From a bacterium (GTDB lineage: Bacteria; 4484-113; JAFGCY01): a DNA stretch of 64,000 nt. Where the stretch lies: assembly GCA_020849855.1 (NCBI GenBank), contig JADZFO010000031.1:1-64000 (forward strand), in the 5' to 3' direction. The notes under the pieces were generated by a model, which was given only the letters and a program-made list of their open reading frames with translations, was not told the DNA's origin and did not search any database. Of this stretch, positions 16,286 through 25,541 are shown in pieces; position 1 is the stretch's first letter, and every line of letters begins with the position of its first letter. The translations under genes were made by a program, and so were the position numbers.

Positions 16286-18439
16286 ATGCGCATCGCCAAT
16301 CACTGGTCACTGCTGCCCATTTGTCTTTGCCTGTTGTTTTGCAGCGCCTGTTCGATGGGCGCGGGCTCTGCTGCGCGCATGGAAAGCGCGGCGCCGGGCA
16401 GGCAGAATTCACCCGCGCCGCAGCCCCCCGCAGCCCCGCAGCAGACACCGGCAGCGCTGCTGCGCCTGCCTGAACCGTCGAGTCTGGCCACGGGGCCTGG
16501 CAGGCAGGCGCGCTTGGTGGAGGCCGACCTGATCCGCAGCGGCGCCGACTTCGACACTGCGCTGGGCAGCCAGCTGGTCAGCCCGGACGGCAGCGAGCTG
16601 GACTTCTCACCCAGCGCAGCTGCCAGCGGCCTGAGCGGCTGCGCCTACTGCATCTACCGCTTCAGTATCAGCGGCTATGACCGCAACGCGCAGGTCCGCG
16701 CCGACTGGCTGACCCTGGTGGACGAGGCCCGGACCCATATCGGCCTGGCGAACTGGAGTGCGGACCGCTGGGACTGGTATAGCGGCAGCGCCGAGCACAA
16801 GCTGGACCTGGCCTCGATCGACCCTTACATCAGCCCCACAGGAGAGCTTTTGCTGGTGGTGATGTGCAGCGGCAGCGCGCAGCAAAAGCTGGCTAGCGTG
16901 CGTATTGGCAGCCTGTTGCCGCAGGCCCTGATCGGCGCGGACCTGGTTTCCGGCCTGGCGCCGCTGCAGAGCAACCTGGACGCCAGTTCCAGCAGCGACC
17001 CCGATGGCAGCATTGTGAAATACGAGTGGGACCTCGACGGCAACGGCAGTTTTGAAACCGTCAGCGGCGGTGATCCCCTGATTGAGCTGCACCTGCCGGA
17101 CCCGACATTCTTACAGATCGGCCTGCGGGTGACGGACGAGGACGGCCTGCAGGACACTGCAGTCAGCGGGCTGACCGCCTGCGCGGAATGGATCCACAGC
17201 TTTGGCAACGCCGGCGACCAGATCATCACTGCCGTGGCCTATGACGGCCGTGGCGGAATCTATGCCGCCGGTTCAAACGAAATGGACTTGCTGCTGCTGA
17301 AGTGTGACCTGGGCGGCAACCTGCAGTGGGCGCGGAGCTGGGACAGCGGTGGCCAGGACGGAGTCGGCGCTATGGCGGTCACCAGCAGCGGCGATATTCT
17401 GGTCTCGCCCATCAGCTTCGTGGATGCCGGATCGGGATCGGTTCAGAGCACGGTGATGCAGCTTTGGTCGCCGGATGGCGAGCTGCTCAGTTCGCGCTTC
17501 TTCGACCTGCCGACCCAGGTCTATGGTTACAGCGCCGTGATCAGCAACGAACGGGCTTACCTGGCCGGGCCGATCGACGGCTCTGACAATCTGGGCCTGT
17601 TCAGCTACCTCTACGACAGCGCAACCCTTGAATGGGCCAAGGCCTGGACTATAGACTCAGACCACCTGATCTCGGTCGAAGACATGGCCATGCAGCAGGG
17701 CTTGTTCTTCGGCGACTTTGAGCTCTGCGTTGCCGGCGAGATACTTGAAACCGACGGACCTTCAGGCTCCAGCGCAATGCTGGCCAGTTTCGACCGTATC
17801 GGCTTCAGCACTGAGCTGGAGCTCAACGGCGTGCAGACTGCCAATCTGGAACTAAGCCGGGCAGTGTCTGTAGTCCTGCGCAACGGGCCGACTGACAGCG
17901 AGAAGCTTGTTTGTGGCTACTACTATGACGGTTCTGAGCTCAGCTCATTCATCAGCAGCCTGTCTGGGGCTTCATCAATTCAATCCACCTGGGACTGGGC
18001 AGATGGCGAGAACCTGTTTCTGGGCATCCTGCCTGCTCCAGGCGGCGCGGTGGCGGTCTCCGGCGTCCAGCGTTTTGGCGGCGTCGGCCTTTGGACCTTG
18101 TTCGATTCCAGCGGCGTGAACACCCTGGCACAGTCGCTCACCGACCCGTCCCAGTCCTTCAACATCGCCAGTGGAGCGAGGTCTGTCGCCGGGGCTACGG
18201 CACTGTTCGGAGGCAACTGCAGCGCAGCAGCAGGCCGAGCATTTGAATCCACCAGCGGCAGCGGCACAGCGCCAGCCAGCATCAGCTGGAACCCGGTGAG
18301 TATGACGGAGGTGAGCTCTGTCAGCGTCAACCTGATCGACCTGCCCGGTACGGTCAATGAACTGAATGACCTGGTGACGGACAGCGGCGGGGGTGGCAGT
18401 TTTGTCGGCGACGCCCTGCTGATCAGCAAGCCGCTTTAG
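16286..18439 (+). CDS. Lipoprotein with shared NRW module, PKD domain and propeller-like C-terminus
   Basis: A 717-residue lipoprotein. The ATG at 16286 has GGGAGG five bases upstream. A hydrophobic signal leads to a lipobox at Cys22 (FCSAC). Residues ~110-210 hold a module shared with five other proteins in the window: AYCIYRF, then IGLANWSADRWDWY, then PYISPTGELLLVVM. A PKD domain follows at ~220-300 (SSSSDPDGSIVKYEWDLDG). The rest resembles SBBP-type beta-propeller repeats (GGIYAAGSNEMDLLLLK, GGNLQWARSW). Likely attached to a membrane and surface-exposed or periplasmic, with a binding role. Function is unknown. Confidence 0.75.
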   Translation: MRIANHWSLLPICLCLLFCSACSMGAGSAARMESAAPGRQNSPAPQPPAAPQQTPAALLRLPEPSSLATGPGRQARLVEADLIRSGADFDTALGSQLVSPDGSELDFSPSAAASGLSGCAYCIYRFSISGYDRNAQVRADWLTLVDEARTHIGLANWSADRWDWYSGSAEHKLDLASIDPYISPTGELLLVVMCSGSAQQKLASVRIGSLLPQALIGADLVSGLAPLQSNLDASSSSDPDGSIVKYEWDLDGNGSFETVSGGDPLIELHLPDPTFLQIGLRVTDEDGLQDTAVSGLTACAEWIHSFGNAGDQIITAVAYDGRGGIYAAGSNEMDLLLLKCDLGGNLQWARSWDSGGQDGVGAMAVTSSGDILVSPISFVDAGSGSVQSTVMQLWSPDGELLSSRFFDLPTQVYGYSAVISNERAYLAGPIDGSDNLGLFSYLYDSATLEWAKAWTIDSDHLISVEDMAMQQGLFFGDFELCVAGEILETDGPSGSSAMLASFDRIGFSTELELNGVQTANLELSRAVSVVLRNGPTDSEKLVCGYYYDGSELSSFISSLSGASSIQSTWDWADGENLFLGILPAPGGAVAVSGVQRFGGVGLWTLFDSSGVNTLAQSLTDPSQSFNIASGARSVAGATALFGGNCSAAAGRAFESTSGSGTAPASISWNPVSMTEVSSVSVNLIDLPGTVNELNDLVTDSGGGGSFVGDALLISKPL

Positions 18440-18537
18440 CGGCACTGCGCAATGAACAAGCAACCGCTGGCCGGCGCGGCGCCGCGCGCGTTCTATAATC
18501 GCCTCCCCCAAGTTCTCCGCAGGAAGTGCATATATAA

Positions 18538-19095
18538 ATGAGCATCAAGAGCGACCGCTGGATCCGCGAAATGGCCCTGACGCGCCACATGATCGAGCCC
18601 TTCACCGAGAAGCAGATCAGCAAGGGCAAGATCAGCTATGGCCTGTCCAGCTTTGGCTATGACATCCGCGTCGGCCGCGACTTCAAGATCTTCACCAATG
18701 TCAACAGCTCTGTGGTTGACCCCAAGAACTTCGACCCGCACAGCTTCGTCGACTTCAGCGGCGATGTCTGCGTGATCCCGCCGAACAGTTTCGCGCTGGC
18801 CGTCAGCGTGGAGTTCATGCGCATCCCGCGCAATGTGCTGTGCGTCTGCGTCGGCAAGAGCACCTATGCCCGCTGCGGCATCATTACCAATGTGACGCCG
18901 CTGGAGCCGGGCTGGGAAGGCTATATCACCCTCGAGATCAGCAACACCACCACACTGCCCGCGCGGATCTATGCCAACGAGGGTCTGGTGCAGGTGCTCT
19001 TCTTCGAATCGGACGAAGCCTGCGAGACCAGCTACGCCGACAGAAGCGGCAAGTACCAGGGCCAGAAGGGCATCACCATTCCGACGGTGAAGTAG
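18538..19095 (+). CDS. dcd: dCTP deaminase
   Basis: A 185-residue dCTP deaminase, the normal length. Hallmarks are [13 protein letters not shown], the nucleotide-binding [10 protein letters not shown], and [14 protein letters not shown] with the catalytic glutamate. It converts dCTP to dUTP for thymidylate synthesis. GCAGGAAG lies seven to fourteen bases before the ATG, and TATAAT appears at about 18496-18501, so this gene has a conventional leader, unlike several neighbours. Confidence 0.95.
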   Translation: MSIKSDRWIREMALTRHMIEPFTEKQISKGKISYGLSSFGYDIRVGRDFKIFTNVNSSVVDPKNFDPHSFVDFSGDVCVIPPNSFALAVSVEFMRIPRNVLCVCVGKSTYARCGIITNVTPLEPGWEGYITLEISNTTTLPARIYANEGLVQVLFFESDEACETSYADRSGKYQGQKGITIPTVK

Positions 19096-19102
19096 CCAGG
19101 CC

Positions 19103-20908
19103 CTAAGGCTCCAGCAGGTTCGCCACACCGGGATAGTCGTAGGTGTAACGCAGCGCGCGGAACACGAAGGTTGAGGGCATGCTGTTAAGCGTCGCCTGAT
19201 AGTCCCAGACCGTGTTGCCGTCCTTGTCCACCTCAAAGATGAAGCCGCTGGTGGCCGCGCAGATCAGGGTGTTGCCGCCGGGCAGGCGCTGCACCCCGCT
19301 CATCACCGGGCTGGAGAAGTTCTCCGGCGGGTCGGAGACATACTCCCAGGTCGGCACATCCGGCGCGAAGCCGTTGCTGCCCATGTTGTATGTGCCGTTC
19401 TCGTTCAGCGAAGGCGTGAGCTGCACAATCGAGGAATAGGCGGCGTCGACTTCCCAGGGGCTTGGCCGGTTGTCGAAGATCAGGATGTCGCCGGCGCCAT
19501 CAAGGCCCGGCTCGATCCAGTGGCCGTTATGGCAGAAGTTGATCTGCTGGCCTTCAGCCGGGCCGGTGTTGTAGGCCAGGGGGTTGCCCCAGCGGAAGAG
19601 GACATCACCGCCGCGGCCCGAACGCCCGCCGGTGTGGCCGGCGGCTTCCTCAGTGGTGGTCGAGTGGTCGATGACCCAGATCTCGCTGAAGGTCGGCGAG
19701 GTGATCATGATCTGGTCCAGCTCGGGGTTGTAGTCCACCGCGTTGCAGTGGGTCCAGTCGCCGGCGACGACCGGCGGGTAGTTCACATCGATCAGCTCGG
19801 GGTGGTCCGCCGGGTCGTCATGGTCCGGCAGTACATCGCTGAAGTTCTGCACCAGGTGGTCCTGCACCCGCCACTCCCAGACGATATTGCCGCCGGAGGG
19901 CAGGGTCGGCTCGATCTCGATGATCTTGTCGGCAAGGAAGGTGCCCGGCTCAAGGAAGTCCGGGTTGCGGCCAAGCGAGAGGATCTCCTCGTCCGGGATG
20001 AAGTACCAGACGATCAGCAGGATGTTGCCATTGGGCATGCGCTTGAAGTCGTGGTGCGTTGTTTCGTTGGAGGTGCTGTGCTGGTAGTACCAGACCAGGT
20101 TGCCCTCCCAGTCGAACTCCTCAAGACGCCCGCTGCGTCCGCCGCCGCCGAAGTTGCCGTTGGGGATGTTCGCCCCGCGCAGCAGATGGCCGTTCTCCAG
20201 CAGCACGGCGGAGGCGCCGGCGCTGTAGTTGCTGCTCCAGGTGTGCACGATGTTACCCTGCATGTCCACAAGGTGGCTGTCGCGGCCGAGCAGCGGAGCG
20301 ACGAGGGTATAGCCATCACTGCTGGGAGGCGGAGGCGGCGGATCGCCAAAGCCGATGCTGCTGAGGCTGCAGGACCCCTGGTCGGCGCAGAGCACCACGG
20401 CAAAGCAGCGCTGCGCGGGATCGACATAGCGGCCCGGATCGGCCAGTTCGGTTTCCCCGCCTGCCGGCAGCGGGATCCAGTGCCAGCGGTTCTGCGCCCA
20501 GTCAGAGAGGCCCACCCAGCACTGTCCGCCGGGGGCCAGGCTCCAGTCCAGGCTGAGGGTAACGGGGGTGGCCAGAGGGTCGAAGCTGAGGCGGTAGACG
20601 CTGTAGGAGGCTCCCTTCAGGCCGCTTCCGCCACTATTCGGCCCGAGGGCGGTGAAGTGGGCCAGGCCCTGGTCCGCCATGCAGCCGAAGCTGGGCAGGT
20701 CTGCCGCGAAGTCAGCGCCGGGCTGCTGGATCAGGAAGTCGGTGGACGCGGCTGTCTGGCGCAGCAGGCTGGCCGGGCCGGGCAGCGCGGGCAGCTGCGG
20801 AGCGGGCGCGGACAGGTCATCCTGGCGCGCCATTTCCTGCGCGCCGCAGGCACTCAGGGCCAGCAGCAGCGCAACGCAAAGGGAGATCCTGAGCAGGGAG
20901 ATCTTCAC
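19103..20908 (-). CDS. Lipoprotein with NRW module and arylsulfotransferase-like propeller
   Basis: A 601-residue lipoprotein. I use the GTG at 20908 because GGAGG is five bases before it; the lipobox LSAC then gives Cys21. Residues ~90-190 carry the shared module (ASYSVYRLSF, then WVGLSDWAQNRWHW, then a conserved hydrophobic strand). From ~200 onward it matches the ASST (arylsulfotransferase) six-bladed propeller: HLVDMQGNIVHTW, TTHHDFKRMPNGN, DWTHCNAVDYNPE and FCHNGHWIEPG, with histidines at the usual catalytic places. Family enzymes move sulfate between phenols in the periplasm, but many members are only structural. Activity here is unproven. Confidence 0.8.
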   Translation of the reverse strand: MKISLLRISLCVALLLALSACGAQEMARQDDLSAPAPQLPALPGPASLLRQTAASTDFLIQQPGADFAADLPSFGCMADQGLAHFTALGPNSGGSGLKGASYSVYRLSFDPLATPVTLSLDWSLAPGGQCWVGLSDWAQNRWHWIPLPAGGETELADPGRYVDPAQRCFAVVLCADQGSCSLSSIGFGDPPPPPPSSDGYTLVAPLLGRDSHLVDMQGNIVHTWSSNYSAGASAVLLENGHLLRGANIPNGNFGGGGRSGRLEEFDWEGNLVWYYQHSTSNETTHHDFKRMPNGNILLIVWYFIPDEEILSLGRNPDFLEPGTFLADKIIEIEPTLPSGGNIVWEWRVQDHLVQNFSDVLPDHDDPADHPELIDVNYPPVVAGDWTHCNAVDYNPELDQIMITSPTFSEIWVIDHSTTTEEAAGHTGGRSGRGGDVLFRWGNPLAYNTGPAEGQQINFCHNGHWIEPGLDGAGDILIFDNRPSPWEVDAAYSSIVQLTPSLNENGTYNMGSNGFAPDVPTWEYVSDPPENFSSPVMSGVQRLPGGNTLICAATSGFIFEVDKDGNTVWDYQATLNSMPSTFVFRALRYTYDYPGVANLLEP

Positions 20909-21092
20909 GGATGCCTCCGCACATTTCAGCTGCATGAAGCTGCCGCCGGAGCAGTTCATGGCCTTGATAGCTTAACATGAAGGTGATTAAAAGTTCAGGA
21001 CACTGTGCCACAATATCCTGCTTTCGAGATTGCATTTAGCCTGACCGCCGTTTGGCGTTAAATGCCAGGCCGATGGCACTTTGAGGAGCCTT

Positions 21093-21476
21093 ATGTCTAC
21101 TATAGGAAAAATACTGGGCGGCAACGAAGCCATCATTCTGAGCATACTCAAGAAGCTCAAGAAGGTCAGCGGCGAGCTGGATGGCAAGCCCTTCCAGAAG
21201 ACCTCGCTTGAGGGCTCCAACCTGGCCAAGCGCATTTTTGTCTGCAAGGGCTGGGTGGACACCAAGGCCGGCCCGGCGCTGCGCTTTCGTGTCCGCATCG
21301 GCCAGCTCTCCGACGGCCAGCTTATGTACGACCCTGACCTGTCCGGCTGGCAGGACTGCGAAGAGGACAGCATCGAGGTGGACCAGGGCGCCGGTGGCCT
21401 GGTGCTGAAGCTGGCCTTCAGCGACGCGAAGGGCAAGCGGCACAAGGCCTCCTTCAGCACCAAGATCAAGCTTTAG
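21093..21476 (+). CDS. Small conserved-looking protein, unknown
   Basis: A 127-residue soluble protein. GAGGAG just before the ATG at 21093 fixes the start. It opens with an amphipathic helix (STIGKILGGNEAIILSILKK), then mixed strands with several Lys/Asp residues, and no signal peptide or TM helix. Composition is balanced and the gene uses normal high-GC codons, so it is likely real. I recognise no family. It stands alone between two minus-strand genes. Confidence 0.6.
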   Translation: MSTIGKILGGNEAIILSILKKLKKVSGELDGKPFQKTSLEGSNLAKRIFVCKGWVDTKAGPALRFRVRIGQLSDGQLMYDPDLSGWQDCEEDSIEVDQGAGGLVLKLAFSDAKGKRHKASFSTKIKL

Positions 21477-21500
21477 CGCGTCTGCTGGCGGCTAGTGACC

Positions 21501-22502
21501 CTAATGCGGCCGACCGGCAGGACGCGCCTTGTCGGCGCGGGCCGCCTGCTTGCCGCTGGCGCTGACGATGCCACTGGCCGCGTCAGTGTTGCTGGCCGCA
21601 TGGCTGTGTGCCGAGGCATGCTGCTTCTCGGAGTGCGAGTCCTCATGACTGTCCGCATGGCCGCGCAGCCGGGCGCTGACCAGGGCCTCTTCATCCGGAT
21701 GGCTGCCCAGCCACTGAACCTCGCCGCTGCTGATGTCATAAATCGCGCCGACGATCTTCAGCTTCCCGCTGTGGACCAGCTCGGCCGTGATGGCGCTGTG
21801 CGCCAGCAGGTCATGGATGCTCTGCCAGACGTTCTCCTCCACGGCCAGCGGCACCAGCGCCTCGCCGGAGAGGCCGGAGTGCTCATGCGCGCGCTCCACC
21901 GCCGGGCCGATGTTGTCCACCAGCAGGGGGATCGAGCCGCCGACCTCGGCCCCCGTGCAGACCGCCTTGACCGCGCCGCAGGAAGTGTGGCCCATGACCA
22001 CCAGCAGGGGCGTACCGAGGTGCTCCACCCCATACTCCACCGTGCCGATCTCGTCGGTGTCGCAGACATTGCCGGCCACCCGGACTGTGAAGACATCGCC
22101 GATGCCCTGGTCCAGCAGCAGTTCCACCGGCACGCGGCTGTCCGCGCAGGAAACGATGGACACCTTGGGGTGCTGGCCGCTGCTGGTCTCAAGGATGCGC
22201 TGCAGGTCCATGCGCGGATGCAGCGAGCGGCCTTTGACGAAGCGGCGGTTGCCCTCGATCAGCTCAAGCAGCACAGCCTCGGGGCTGGGGCCGACAGCGG
22301 CTTCCGCGCCGTGGGAGGCCGGGGCTGCGTGGGCGTCTGCCGCCGGCGCAGCGTGCTTCTGCGCCTTTGGCGATGAGTGTTTCGGGGCTGAGCTTTTGGC
22401 ATGCCCGCCGTGCCCGGAGCTGGAATGCCCTGCCTGGGCCAGGCCGGGGAGGCAAAGCAGCAGGGCGGCCAGCAGCGCCGCGCGAAGGTAACTGTTGTTC
22501 AT
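21501..22502 (-). CDS. Exported beta-carbonic anhydrase with His-rich tails
   Basis: A 333-residue protein. I choose the second ATG at 22502 because GGAGG is five bases upstream. A clear signal peptide (LRAALLAALLLCLPGLAQA) shows export. The beta-carbonic anhydrase core has SCADSRVP with the zinc Cys and the Asp-Arg pair, GNVCDTDE, and GHTSCGAV with zinc His and Cys. It catalyses CO2/bicarbonate exchange in the periplasm. The mature N-terminus and the C-terminal ~60 residues are rich in His, Ser, Ala and Lys (GHSSSGHGGHAKSS and ADSHEDSHSEKQHASAHSH), which could bind metal. Confidence 0.9.
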   Translation of the reverse strand: MNNSYLRAALLAALLLCLPGLAQAGHSSSGHGGHAKSSAPKHSSPKAQKHAAPAADAHAAPASHGAEAAVGPSPEAVLLELIEGNRRFVKGRSLHPRMDLQRILETSSGQHPKVSIVSCADSRVPVELLLDQGIGDVFTVRVAGNVCDTDEIGTVEYGVEHLGTPLLVVMGHTSCGAVKAVCTGAEVGGSIPLLVDNIGPAVERAHEHSGLSGEALVPLAVEENVWQSIHDLLAHSAITAELVHSGKLKIVGAIYDISSGEVQWLGSHPDEEALVSARLRGHADSHEDSHSEKQHASAHSHAASNTDAASGIVSASGKQAARADKARPAGRPH

Positions 22503-22609
22503 CCTGTCCTCCATGACAAGTCCGCAAAGTCTACCCGCGCCTGGCCGGCCCGGGCCTGCGCTTATGAAGACTTAACTATCAGATTTCGCTTAAAGCGCAG
22601 CGCCTGCAG

Positions 22610-23155
22610 CTAGCGCCTGAAGACAGGGTGCAGAAAGGCCAGGGGGCTGCGGTAGCAAAGCTCTTCCGCGCCGTAGCGGGTCTGGGTGCAGACATCCCGC
22701 GCCAGGGCTTCCGAGATTGCGTCGGCGCTGTTGCAGCCGGCGCCGTAGATGCGGCTGACCCAGGCCAGGGCGGGCCGGCGCAGCAGCGATGGCGGCCAGG
22801 ACAGCAAAAGCTTCAGCCAGAGTTTCCACTCCGGCCAGATGGCCCAGAGCTGGTGCGCGCATTCATGCAGCAGCACCTGGCCCACCTCGCAGGCTCCGCT
22901 GTGGCAGAGGCGGCCGCGATAGCGCGGCATCTCGCCATCCGCCGGCAGTGCTTCATGCAGCCAGCGGCGGTTCATCAGGATGACCGGGAGCAGGGGGCTG
23001 GTGAAACCGCCGACGCGCCGCGGCAGCGGACAGGCCAGGATGATGCGACTGCGCAGCACGAAAGCGACGGGCCGGGCCCAGGGATGGCTGCTGCGCTCGA
23101 GGGCCTCGCGCAGGGCGCGGGTCAGGGGACGCAGCACGGGCGAGGTGTATGGCAA
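22610..23155 (-). CDS. HExxH-motif protein, possible zinc metalloprotein
   Basis: A 181-residue protein with a single HExxH motif in VLLHECAHQLW at about residues 97-107, and a later glutamate in ADAISEALARDV that could be a third zinc ligand as in zincins. No confident signal peptide is visible; the N-terminus is basic. Short hydrophobic stretches flank the motif. It resembles the zincin-like domains of unknown function that are widespread in bacteria, but I cannot name the family. Protease activity is inferred only from the motif. Confidence 0.6.
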   Translation of the reverse strand: MPYTSPVLRPLTRALREALERSSHPWARPVAFVLRSRIILACPLPRRVGGFTSPLLPVILMNRRWLHEALPADGEMPRYRGRLCHSGACEVGQVLLHECAHQLWAIWPEWKLWLKLLLSWPPSLLRRPALAWVSRIYGAGCNSADAISEALARDVCTQTRYGAEELCYRSPLAFLHPVFRR

Positions 23156-23193
23156 GGGCTTAGCGGACTATACAGCGCCGGCAGCAGCCGCGC

Positions 23194-23451
23194 TCAGGCC
23201 GGGGTGAAAAGCAGCATCAGGCCCAGCATGGCCATGTAGGCGACGGTAGCCGAGGCCACCTTGACCCCGGTGTTGGAAGTGGCGATGAACATGCCGCAGA
23301 GCAGCAGGCCGCCGATAACCACCACGCCGTAGAGGCCCTGGCCGCGGGGCAGCAGGCTGGCCAGCATCAGGCTGCAGAGCAGGACGCAGAAAGCGCCCAG
23401 GCCCAGCCTGAAGGCCAGCGGCGGCGTGTCGTAAGGATCGAACTCCAGCAC
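23194..23451 (-). CDS. Small three-TM membrane protein
   Basis: An 85-residue hypothetical protein. Three hydrophobic segments (about 14-33, 40-58 and 63-82) suggest a small integral membrane protein with very short loops. The charged DPYDTPP at the start is the only notable polar motif. It lies 38 bases downstream of the HExxH gene on the same strand, so the two may be co-transcribed. No family recognised. Confidence 0.55.
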   Translation of the reverse strand: MLEFDPYDTPPLAFRLGLGAFCVLLCSLMLASLLPRGQGLYGVVVIGGLLLCGMFIATSNTGVKVASATVAYMAMLGLMLLFTPA

Positions 23452-23538
23452 AGCAAACTATTATGCACCGCTCCCGGGCTGGCTAAGCATGCCCGCCGGG
23501 CCGGCCCTCCGTTACAATCAGAGCTGAGGAAGGGCAGT

Positions 23539-25029
23539 TTGGGGCACAGACTTATCGGCGCGGCCGTCTGCGCGCTGCTCAGCATCATCGCCGTCTTCTG
23601 CTGCGCAGGGCCCGCGCAGGCCATCCGGCGCGACGAGATTCCCCCTGAGCTGCGCGCGCGCCTGCCTGAATTTGTCCTCACCATCATCGACCCGCGGGCC
23701 CTGGCCGCCATCGGTGTGGCCGATTTGGAGGAGTTCGCGGATGCCTATGAGGCCGGCGAGCTGCGCTTTATCAACGACTGCCGCATCGAGGGCCGCGGCG
23801 GGCCGCTGAGCGATGAGCAGGCCATGGGCATCCTGCAGTGCATGCCCGGCGCGCCCTACATCGAGAAGCGCTTCCTGCGCCAGGTGCGCTTCGCCTATGG
23901 CCGCGGCATCTTCAGCCAGCTTTCTTGGGAAGTCCACCGCAATGCCGACAACAGCGTGGACATCCACCTGTGGTATGACTCGCGCGACCCCAGCTTCATC
24001 AGCCCGGAGCTGAGCTGGGGCCAGGACTCCGGCCTGCAGCTGGGCGCGGCTTACCAGGACCTTTACTACGGCCAGGAGAACAAGCAGCTGCGCTATGGCG
24101 CGCAGCTTTACAGCGAGGACCTGCAGGAGCCGCGGCTATTCGCCAGCTGGGACGACAACACCATCGACGGCGGCAGTGCCAGCCTGTCACTGGCGGCCAG
24201 CGTGGGCAACAACTGGCGCACGCGGCTTTCAGGCAAGGAAGGCGCGACCCGCATCCGCGAGCGCGTGGCCCGGGTGGATGCGGCCCTCTCGCGCGGCAGC
24301 GGGCTGAAGCTGCTGTGCCGCCGCGGCTCGGAAGTGCTGCGCGCCGGCGTGTACCACCAGGACAGCGCGCTGCTGGCCGGCGACCCGGCGGGCGCGCCGC
24401 GCGCCGAGCTTGAACCTGACGGCACCGCAGCTTATATCGGCGTCGGCTGGGCTTCGGGCCGCCGCGACCAGACCTTTACCCCGCAGTCCGGCTGGAGCTA
24501 CCGCGTGGACCTGCGCCAGCACTTTGGCGACTACCCCTTCCGCGAGGCAAGCGTGGACCTGCGGCGCTACAGCCCGGCGGCGAATGTGCTGGGCCATGAG
24601 CAGCTTGAGCACATGGACTTTGGCGAGCGCTATAAGGCCCACTGGGCCCTGCCCACCGCCTCCTTCGCCTGGCAGCTGCAGGCGGCGCTGCAGGATGGCG
24701 ATGTGCCGCTGAGCGAGGAGCTGATCCCCGGCGGCAGCCGCAGCGCGCGCAGCCACAGCTACAGCCGCTACAGCGGCACGAAGCTGCTGGGCGCGCGCGC
24801 GGAATACCGCTTCCACCTTGACCGCGGTGGCAGCAACGAGGCCTTTGTCTATGTTGACAACGCCTGGATCGGCGAACGCCTGGACAAGCTGGAGAGTCTT
24901 AACGGCTATGGCCTCGGCGGCCTCTTTACCCTGCCGCTCTATGGCGGCGTGAAGTTCGGCGCCTACTATGGCCGGGCCTTCAACAACGAAGACACGAACT
25001 ACGGCGTGGCGTTCGGGTACCAGTTCTAG
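23539..25029 (+). CDS. Omp85-like outer-membrane beta-barrel protein
   Basis: A 496-residue exported protein. The start is TTG at 23539 with GAGGAAGGG upstream; no ATG or GTG fits. A signal peptide ends near residue 28 (AQA). The last ~300 residues alternate like barrel strands, with Omp85/TamA-like sections: TFTPQSGWSYRVDLRQ, GGSRSARSHSYSRYSGTK, LLGARAEYRFHL, and the C-terminal FGYQF ending in Phe. The short N-terminal domain lacks the usual POTRA repeats seen in BamA. It may be a small transport or surface barrel. Its stop TAG lies inside the inverted repeat of the next element. Confidence 0.65.
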   Translation: MGHRLIGAAVCALLSIIAVFCCAGPAQAIRRDEIPPELRARLPEFVLTIIDPRALAAIGVADLEEFADAYEAGELRFINDCRIEGRGGPLSDEQAMGILQCMPGAPYIEKRFLRQVRFAYGRGIFSQLSWEVHRNADNSVDIHLWYDSRDPSFISPELSWGQDSGLQLGAAYQDLYYGQENKQLRYGAQLYSEDLQEPRLFASWDDNTIDGGSASLSLAASVGNNWRTRLSGKEGATRIRERVARVDAALSRGSGLKLLCRRGSEVLRAGVYHQDSALLAGDPAGAPRAELEPDGTAAYIGVGWASGRRDQTFTPQSGWSYRVDLRQHFGDYPFREASVDLRRYSPAANVLGHEQLEHMDFGERYKAHWALPTASFAWQLQAALQDGDVPLSEELIPGGSRSARSHSYSRYSGTKLLGARAEYRFHLDRGGSNEAFVYVDNAWIGERLDKLESLNGYGLGGLFTLPLYGGVKFGAYYGRAFNNEDTNYGVAFGYQF

Positions 25030-25069
25030 GGGAGAATTGCTGACTGATGATTGCTGATTGATGATTGCC
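25026..25069 (+). repeat. Left inverted repeat of the four-helix-bundle cassette
   Basis: A 44-base arm beginning CTAGGGGAGAATTGCTGA and built from repeated TGATTGCTGAT units. It matches the right arm with one indel and few substitutions. The stop codon of the barrel gene (TAG at 25027-25029) lies in its outer edge. Confidence 0.85.
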
Positions 25070-25081
25070 AGGAGTGTCGAA

Positions 25082-25483
25082 ATGGACGGACGGCATCAAA
25101 CAGTAGAACAACCGATCTTCCAGACAAAGGCAGATGCACTGCGTTACCGAACCCGGCAGTATGCCTTAGCTGTTATACGGCTTTGTGAGTCCTTACCGAA
25201 GCGACAAAGCGCCCAGGTGATTGGACAGCAGCTGCTTAGAAGTGCTACTTCAGTTGGCGCTCACCATCGTGAAGCTTGCAGGGCGAGAAGCACAGCAGAG
25301 TTCATAAGCAAGGTGGAAGTGGCGCTTCAGGAACTAGACGAAACAATGTACTGGCTAGAATTGTTGCTTGATTCGGGCAATGCTACTTCGGAAGCCGTTC
25401 TTCCGCTCATGAAGGAGACAGACGAACTCTGCGCAATTCTGACTTCCTCCTCAAAGACAGCGAAGAGCAGCAGAAAGGCGTAG
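25082..25483 (+). CDS. Four-helix-bundle protein (23S rRNA intervening-sequence family)
   Basis: A 133-residue protein of the four-helix-bundle/IVS family (S23). ATG at 25082 follows AGGAG by seven bases. Seen motifs: ALAVIRLCESLP, QLLRSATSVGAHHREA, EFISKVEVALQELDET. Such proteins are encoded inside 23S rRNA intervening sequences and in intergenic cassettes; their relatives include Avd of diversity-generating retroelements. Here the gene is AT-richer than its surroundings and is enclosed by inverted repeats, so it looks like a cassette that arrived as a unit between two convergent genes. Its biochemical role is unknown. Confidence 0.85.
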   Translation: MDGRHQTVEQPIFQTKADALRYRTRQYALAVIRLCESLPKRQSAQVIGQQLLRSATSVGAHHREACRARSTAEFISKVEVALQELDETMYWLELLLDSGNATSEAVLPLMKETDELCAILTSSSKTAKSSRKA

Positions 25484-25498
25484 TCAGTTCGCGCTCAT

Positions 25499-25541
25499 GT
25501 TAATCAGCAATCAGCAATCATCAATCAGCAATCTCCCCTAG
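25499..25541 (-). repeat. Right inverted repeat of the four-helix-bundle cassette
   Basis: A 43-base arm whose complement begins CTAGGGGAGATTGCTGATTG, matching the left arm at 25026. Its outer edge provides the fliI stop codon (25538-25540). No target duplication is apparent. Confidence 0.85.
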
